Shown here piece by piece: positions 58,885 to 64,000 of a DNA stretch of 64,000 nucleotides. A program made the position numbers and the translations under genes. Within the stretch, counting starts at the first letter, position 1. Every line of letters starts with the position of its first letter. Source of the stretch: Oxytricha trifallax (taxonomy: Eukaryota > Ciliophora > Spirotrichea > Sporadotrichida > Oxytrichidae); contig ARYC01000179.1 of NCBI GenBank assembly GCA_000711775.1, positions 62,001 through 126,000 on the forward strand, given 5' to 3'. The notes beneath the pieces are model-generated. The model saw only the letters and a program-made list of their open reading frames with translations, did not search any database and was not told the origin of the DNA.

Positions 58885-61800
58885 ATGCAACCAAGCGATT
58901 ATTTAAATAATCAATCCCAATCATTCGAACACCATCACCAGCCACATCAATGCAATCAAGAGGTATATAACTCGATAATTTATAAATTCTAATAGATTCC
59001 ACAGTTAGGGTAAAAAAGTGGAAATTCTCAGCATGTGAGTTAGCAAAATTTAAGTGAGTTTAATGCTTAAACTGACTAAAATTGCGGTAAGTATCTTAAT
59101 TCAAGACTATCGAGCTTTATAAGATTATTGACTAAGTGATTTCATTACTTAAGACTAATTTATTATATATCCCTTTGCTAATTAACTTGTATATGCAGAT
59201 GACTAAGAGATGAGAGTAGAGCAGCAACAGTAAGACTTACAAGTATATGCTCGTGACATGACTTAGCAAGACTAACTTCAAAATTCCGAATAATATTTGA
59301 AGTCATTATTGCATACAGATTCTATGAAATTGAAGGAATTTTAGATGAAAATGAACTTCTCAAATGAAAACTCATCTCAATAAACCTAGATGCCACAAGA
59401 AACTGCATTTCCTTTTGTAAACTCATAGAATCTTTCTAACTCAAATCATAATAATGAGTTTGCAAACTTTTTAATGAATGCGCCTCCTTAAAATATGGGA
59501 TTTACCCAATCAAGTGTTAAATTTATGCATCAAGAGAGTAAATCAAACTAGAACTCTCAAGTCAATTAGTCATAGCCTTAGCTTGATGATAAAAATCATA
59601 CTATTTTTATTTAATTTGATACAACTTAGATGGAGTGTGATTTTGTGATTGATGCTGACCAAAACCTCTCACTTGACTTCACCTAAACCCAGCCAGCTTA
59701 AGGGAAACTTTTTATGGTATTTCCAGTTGACTAGCACTCCCTGAAACCCCTTTCTCAACCAAAACTCATGTAGTTTAACTAGGAATAGTTTACCAACTAG
59801 CAGCTTCCACCATTTCCACCTCCCAAGAGAGGAGCCAAGAAGCAATCTAAAAATCAACAAGCGATGTAGGATATTCTGAAGTCAAATTAACAGTTGCATT
59901 GGAATTAACAGCAAGTCGAATGTAACTAATTGAAAAGTAAGGGTAGAGGCAAGGGACATCACCGTAAGAACTACAGTGAAGATGTTGCTAGGCTGTTTTA
60001 GCAGCAGCTCACTTTCTAGAGCAACACTTAAAATATATTTTATTAGTTATAATTTTAAATAATGATTAATTTGATACCTTAGTCAAAAGAGTGATATTAC
60101 TTTTCAAATATATTAGTAATAAGACTCAAAAACACTAAATTTTACAAATTATTTCTATAATATTGATAAAATAGAAAACAATCGGTAAAACAAAATTTAA
60201 AGATTAATAAAAACAGTCATTAATTATATATTGCTAATTAGTTTTTAATAATGTTTGGAAAAAATGAAATTAATACAAGCTAAATTTGAGATAACAAAGA
60301 ATATATACAATGAGTATTTTTAAAAGGGATTTGATATTTAAATAAATATAATTTTTCCAGATTCGTTTGTTATCTAGCACACTAGTGTGTATAAGTGTGA
60401 AATTATAATATTTTAATTTATAATCGAGGCTTGCCTATATATCCAGTTTATATGTAGAATTATAGGCTGCGCCAAATGCAAAACATAAAAGTTAAATTAC
60501 TTGATATTTTGAGAATTTTTTCAGATATAATGATTATTTATCATGAAAATAGTATTTTGAATAGAAAATATTTAAAAATGAATCACTTACATAAGGTTGA
60601 AAATGCTTGAATAGCTTGGAGAATCAGAGAGGTTTTACAATAATGTAAGGTTATTATAGTCCATTTTAATTTATATTTAAGTATTTGAAAATCTATTACG
60701 TTTATTAATTTAATTCTATAATTTTTAATTTTTAAACATAAATGATTGATATAAATTATATTTTTATTCATAATTTGAATTAATTTATTAAACACACATG
60801 ATAAGCTTGAGGACGCCAATCTAAGTCAAGCAAGTAAAGAGTTTCATAAATAATTTTATTATTTAATTTGCTATTTTCATTATATACTCTAAAACATAAA
60901 AAAAAGATTGATATCATTAGTTATAATAAGAGTAATATCTTTAGCTTTTGGAGAACCTCAATGCCCAGTATCTTGAGCAATCTTAAGAGAATACCCTTCA
61001 CAGTGCTATTACTAGAAATCAACAGAAGTTTTGCAATAAATTAAGAAATTGATTTCATTGAATTAATTTATTTAGACTTTAAGATAAAAATTATATTTTT
61101 ATTGCAACAAAAAGAATAAAATCAGTGGCTTGAAAGATTTCACACCCTATGTCAAACCTCAGAACAAAAGAACCTTCAAAGATAGATAGATGCTTGAGAT
61201 GGTTGCAGAAGATGAAGAGTCAATTAATTATATGCTAAAAGATCCATCCATTTATATTGAACTTATTTTAGATATGTTTAATCAAGAGTTTGATTAAAAA
61301 ATGTCTTCTTCCTCATTGTTAGGTCTAAAGAAAGATACCGATGAAATTTCTCACAAATTTGACATCCTAAGATCAAAAAGATTCTTAGAGTTCAGATATC
61401 TATAAGATGGTGAACAGACTGCTCCCACTCATATTGCAAACCCAAAGCAATTAGAATAACTCAAAAGCATTTCTAACTTTGACGATACAGAACCTATGAA
61501 GAAAACAGTCAGGAGATGCCACAAGAAATTATGCTATATTTGAATATATAAAATCTGTTTCCTAATTTGACTTAAAGAATCAGGATGCTTTGAAAGTGAG
61601 ATTGGTATCAAATGACATCAACCCTACACAAGGAGGTTATTAGAGTTTCCCACAATAAATTCCCATGTTCGGGCATTCCTCCCCTTTCTAAAGTGTCTAA
61701 CAATAAATCTCTCAAGATGAAGTAATGACTGATTTCCAATAGCTCATTGCCAATCCCCCTTAAAATTATATGCTTTAGCAGCACTAGATTTAGCAACAAT

Positions 61801-62135
61801 CAATCATGAACTTTGAAATTTTCAAGAATTTGAGTAACACCAACAACAGTTACTATTCTCACTTGAAAAAGTAGCAAGAAAACCTCATGCTTCTTGATGA
61901 TTTGCCAAGAGCTTTCTCTAATATGACTTTGATGAATGAAGAACTTGATTATGACTAGAAGTTTTAGTTTTTGGTTTAGCACTAAAACTTGCAAGGCCTG
62001 AATGATGTGCTCAAAACTATCTAAAGTTAGCAGTAGAAGCAACTTGAGTCGAAGCCTGTAGTCATTAGTGATTCAGTAAAGTCCATTACGAATGAAATTA
62101 AAGTTTATAAATAATAAAAAGAAGATAAAATTTAA
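58885..62135 (+). CDS. Unrecognised Gln/Asn-rich protein with helical middle region, six IESs
   Basis: ATG 58885 (MQPSDYLNNQSQSFEHHHQ). After six IESs the frame is open through a Gln/Asn/Ser-rich N-terminal third, a basic patch (SKGRGKGHHRKNYSEDVARL), and a helical region (LKMLEQLGESERFYNKLED, LLENLNAQYLEQSQENTLH). Then comes ISGLKDFTPYVKPQNKRTF, an acidic helical stretch (YIELILDMFNQEFDQK), and a Gln-rich tail ending near SVKSITNEIKVYKQQKEDK. One extra A in the run at 61502-61505 must be dropped to pass from EPMKK to QSGDATRNYAIFEY. No in-frame TGA follows the last coding-like codons near 62135, so the true stop is not identified. It could be a transcriptional or RNA-binding regulator, but no domain is recognised. 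Confidence 0.68.
59080..59135. other. IES, 56 bp, pointer TGACTAA
   Basis: Seven-base repeat at 59073-59079 and 59129-59135. Together with the 23-bp IES at 59161-59183 its removal gives EFNAQTDQVISLLKTNQLVY in frame. Confidence 0.75.
59161..59183. other. Very short IES, 23 bp, pointer CTAATT
   Basis: Repeat at 59155-59160 and 59178-59183. Removal is needed to enter the long downstream frame (NQLVYADDQEMRVEQ). Confidence 0.7.
60031..60589. other. IES, 559 bp, pointer CACTTA
   Basis: Repeat at 60025-60030 and 60584-60589. Removal joins QLTFQSNT to YIRLKMLEQLGE in frame. The insert is AT-rich with no recognised content. Confidence 0.78.
60644..60804. other. IES, 161 bp, pointer ATAA
   Basis: Repeat at 60640-60643 and 60801-60804. 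Removal joins GESERFYN to KLEDANLSQAS in frame. Confidence 0.72.
60843..60933. other. IES, 91 bp, pointer AAGAGT
   Basis: Repeat at 60837-60842 and 60928-60933. Removal joins NLSQASKE to QYLQLLENLNAQ in frame. Confidence 0.8.
61042..61120. other. IES, 79 bp, pointer AATAAA
   Basis: Repeat at 61036-61041 and 61115-61120. Removal joins NQQKFCNK to ISGLKDFTPYV in frame. Confidence 0.78.
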
Positions 62136-62504
62136 TGCCTATATATTGTTAGCTCTTAATAAATATCACTTATCTTTATAGAATTATATTAATATTATAA
62201 ATATACTTAAAGCTTAGTTGCATAAGTTAAATACATTAAATAAGTTTTATAATTTATATATTAAATTTCTATAATTGCAAAAATTATTCAATTATAGATT
62301 ATTAACTATTTTTTTTATCTTTAAGATCTATTGAATTTCAAGCATGCAAAGTCATTTGTATAAACTATCAATATTAATAATTTAGAACATTTTCTCAATC
62401 ACAGTAGTTTTGAAAAAAGTCTAATTTATAGAATTTTTTTGCTTTTAAGAAAATGTAGAAAGTATTATATTTTTATTCTAACTTTTCCACTTGGATTAAT
62501 CTTG
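62136..62504. other. AT-rich stretch between two genes, nothing certain
   Basis: The frame of the preceding gene happens to stay free of TGA through this AT-rich stretch into the next coding region, but the composition is not coding-like until about 62450. Confidence 0.5.
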
Positions 62505-63325
62505 ATGAATTGCATTGAATTTGTTGATGAAAATGAGGAGATGGAAAGCAATTCAGAGGAGGAAGAGAAAGAACCAACTGTCTGGCAAAGCTCACTTAAC
62601 ATCTACGAGAACGACACTGAAATGAATCAGCTGGACTCCCCTATAAATCCAAGAAGAGTAAGTATTGAGACTGATCTGAGAAATAAGATGCACACTACTT
62701 CTTCTGGAAAAAGCAATTCAAAAATGATCAGTTGTCATGGTTCTACAGGAGGGTCCAGAAACACTAATGAGAAAAAACTCAACCATGTTATTAAAGAATC
62801 CCTGGATCGTATGGACATGGAAGAAGACTTTCCCATCATGTAAAGTTCAGACTTAGGTAATTTGAAAAACAATTCCATTCAAAAGAACTTTGCTGATAAT
62901 AGCAACACTTCTAGTTTATAGGTTAACCTTTTGGAAATTCTAGCTAATATGCAATAATAAAGAGACTCATATAATACTTCTTTACACACAGGCACTTCCA
63001 AAAAATAAGACGTACTAAATCCAGAAGAGCAAGATGCAAGAATTCAACTTGATCCTGAAGATTTTGTAAGCGACAGAGCTTTTTGCCAAAATATGAATTC
63101 TCAAGATGTCAAAAGATAAAATATGTTTTCTTCTACGCAAAGCAAGTTGTTGCCAAGTCAATCTAGTTAGAAAATTTAATCTACAACACCATCTTTCGCT
63201 TAATTTTACCTTTTATTTTTATTTAAGGAGTCTTTACTCACACTGATTCTGCACTTGAAAATCATATGGCTATGATAGAGAATTCTCAGCAAAACTCTTT
63301 GACAGGTTGCTATGAGTAATATTGA
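62505..63325 (+). CDS. Unrecognised acidic, Ser/Asn-rich protein
   Basis: The first in-frame ATG is 62505 (MNCIEFVDENEEMESNSEEE). Just upstream the same frame reads KYYIFILTFPLGLIL, which would be a good signal peptide if an earlier start exists beyond an unresolved junction. An acidic cluster is followed by KEPTVWQSSLNIYENDTEM, SPINPRRVSIETDLRNK, then Ser/Asn/Gln-rich sequence and DVLNPEEQDARIQLDPEDF. A 23-bp IES (63204-63226) keeps the frame to SALENHMAMIENSQQ and TGA 63323-63325. Function unknown. Confidence 0.62.
63204..63226. other. Very short IES, 23 bp, pointer TTAA
   Basis: Repeat at 63200-63203 and 63223-63226. Removal joins STTPSFAQ to GVFTHTDSALEN in frame. It lacks GT-AG ends. 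Confidence 0.68.
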
Positions 63326-63724
63326 TAGAACAGAATTAACTTTTGGGATAATTGTATAATTATAATATTGAAAAATAGAAAACTTCACATAGAGGTATGA
63401 AACCTTCCATTCATTTTGAAGCTCAGTAAAATAAGCATAGATTAGATAAACCCACGATTAATTGATTTCATCGAATTAAATTAAAAGAATGAAAAATTTT
63501 GTAGATATAGATATATGCTAATTATATTAAAAAGTTATTTTCAAACAAATTTATTGTTTTTTTAAAGAATGTTATACTATTAATACAACTATATCATTTA
63601 TCTGTCTCTAACTTACCTGTTTATTTTGAGTTTTTTGTAACAAGCACAGTATTTATGCCATTAATAATTAATTATGTAAAATTTTTGAAAATATAATTTT
63701 TTAGTAATTATAAAAAAATTCCTA

Positions 63725-64000
63725 CAATAATAGCAAGATAAGCCTGTAAAACCTTAGAGTAGCAAGTCTAGCAAAAATAACTCAAGTGTTTTCAAGCCTT
63801 TCCAGAATCTAAGTGTCAATCAGATAAAAGAGTTATAAGCCTCACAATCTTAGTAGTCTACGAAATGCAAGCAGAATAAAGTAAAGTAGACTAAGATTGT
63901 TGACGATGTAAAACTAGACTCACTGCCTTATAAAAATAAGGAAACCTCAAACTTTAACATCCTCCAGAAGAAGTTCAGTTAGAAACCCACCTAAAATAAT
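63725..64000 (+). CDS. Partial unrecognised Gln/Lys/Ser-rich coding segment, cut by window end
   Basis: Open and coding-like to the window edge: QQQQDKPVKPQSSKSSKNNS, then FKPFQNLSVNQIKELQASQ and DDVKLDSLPYKNKETSNFN. It is basic and low-complexity. It may be a further segment of the gene at 62505-63325 across an AT-rich insert (63326-63724), but I could not find a pointer that joins them in frame. Confidence 0.5.

Noticed and set aside
58772..59002. Minus-strand 76-residue frame
   Set aside because: Antisense to the start of the gene at 58885 (MQPSDYLNNQ...).

Overview
The window reads as germline (micronuclear) DNA of a spirotrich ciliate of the Oxytricha/Stylonychia/Tetmemena type. The evidence is: (1) long reading frames open only if TAA and TAG are read as Gln and TGA is the only stop; (2) coding segments repeatedly broken by AT-rich inserts that start and end at a short direct repeat (pointer), with the frame restored when one pointer and the insert are removed, which is the signature of internal eliminated sequences (IESs); (3) a 4.03 kb TBE-family transposon with C4A4-type ends. 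For over 30 IESs I could name the pointer by eye. All coordinates were counted by hand and nothing was searched in a database.

Layout. 1-559: 3' part of an Mtq2/N6AMT1-like methyltransferase (+). 701-9653: an unrecognised coiled-coil gene (-) with eight short IESs and one 5.7 kb IES that holds the TBE element inside what looks like the ends of a second inverted-repeat element. 9973-10857: a small Asn/Gln-rich gene (-) with three IESs. 10858-13560: AT-rich, no gene seen. 13564-14958 plus 43151-about 56756: one giant gene (+), here called AD, for a surface protein with Cys-rich furin-like repeats, a very long beta-helix-like region, a Cys-rich module, several membrane spans and a polar tail. 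Its two parts are joined by a 10-bp pointer across 28.2 kb. That 28.2 kb insert contains a paralogous gene, CB, in the opposite orientation (43112 down to 15880), itself split by a 13.9 kb insert (24069-38005). The inner insert carries five tandem copies of a small NF-YB-like histone-fold gene on a 3260-bp repeat unit, with four copies of a truncated kinase-like frame in the spacers. 57100-58650, 58885-about 62135, 62505-63325 and 63725-64000: further (+) genes of unknown function, with pointer-flanked IESs shown in the first three.

The window is therefore a three-level nest: gene AD contains gene CB, which contains the NF-YB array. During development the cell would have to remove or separate these layers. 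Nesting of germline genes inside IESs (so-called Russian-doll genes) is known in Oxytricha. What stands out here is a nearly complete inverted paralogue as cargo, and inside it a tandem multi-gene array.

Limits. 5' ends and stop codons of the large genes are partly uncertain, several inserts in AD and CB are not resolved to a pointer, and intron and IES cannot always be told apart. Genome identity, copy number of the array and the exact elimination products need mapping to a macronuclear assembly.
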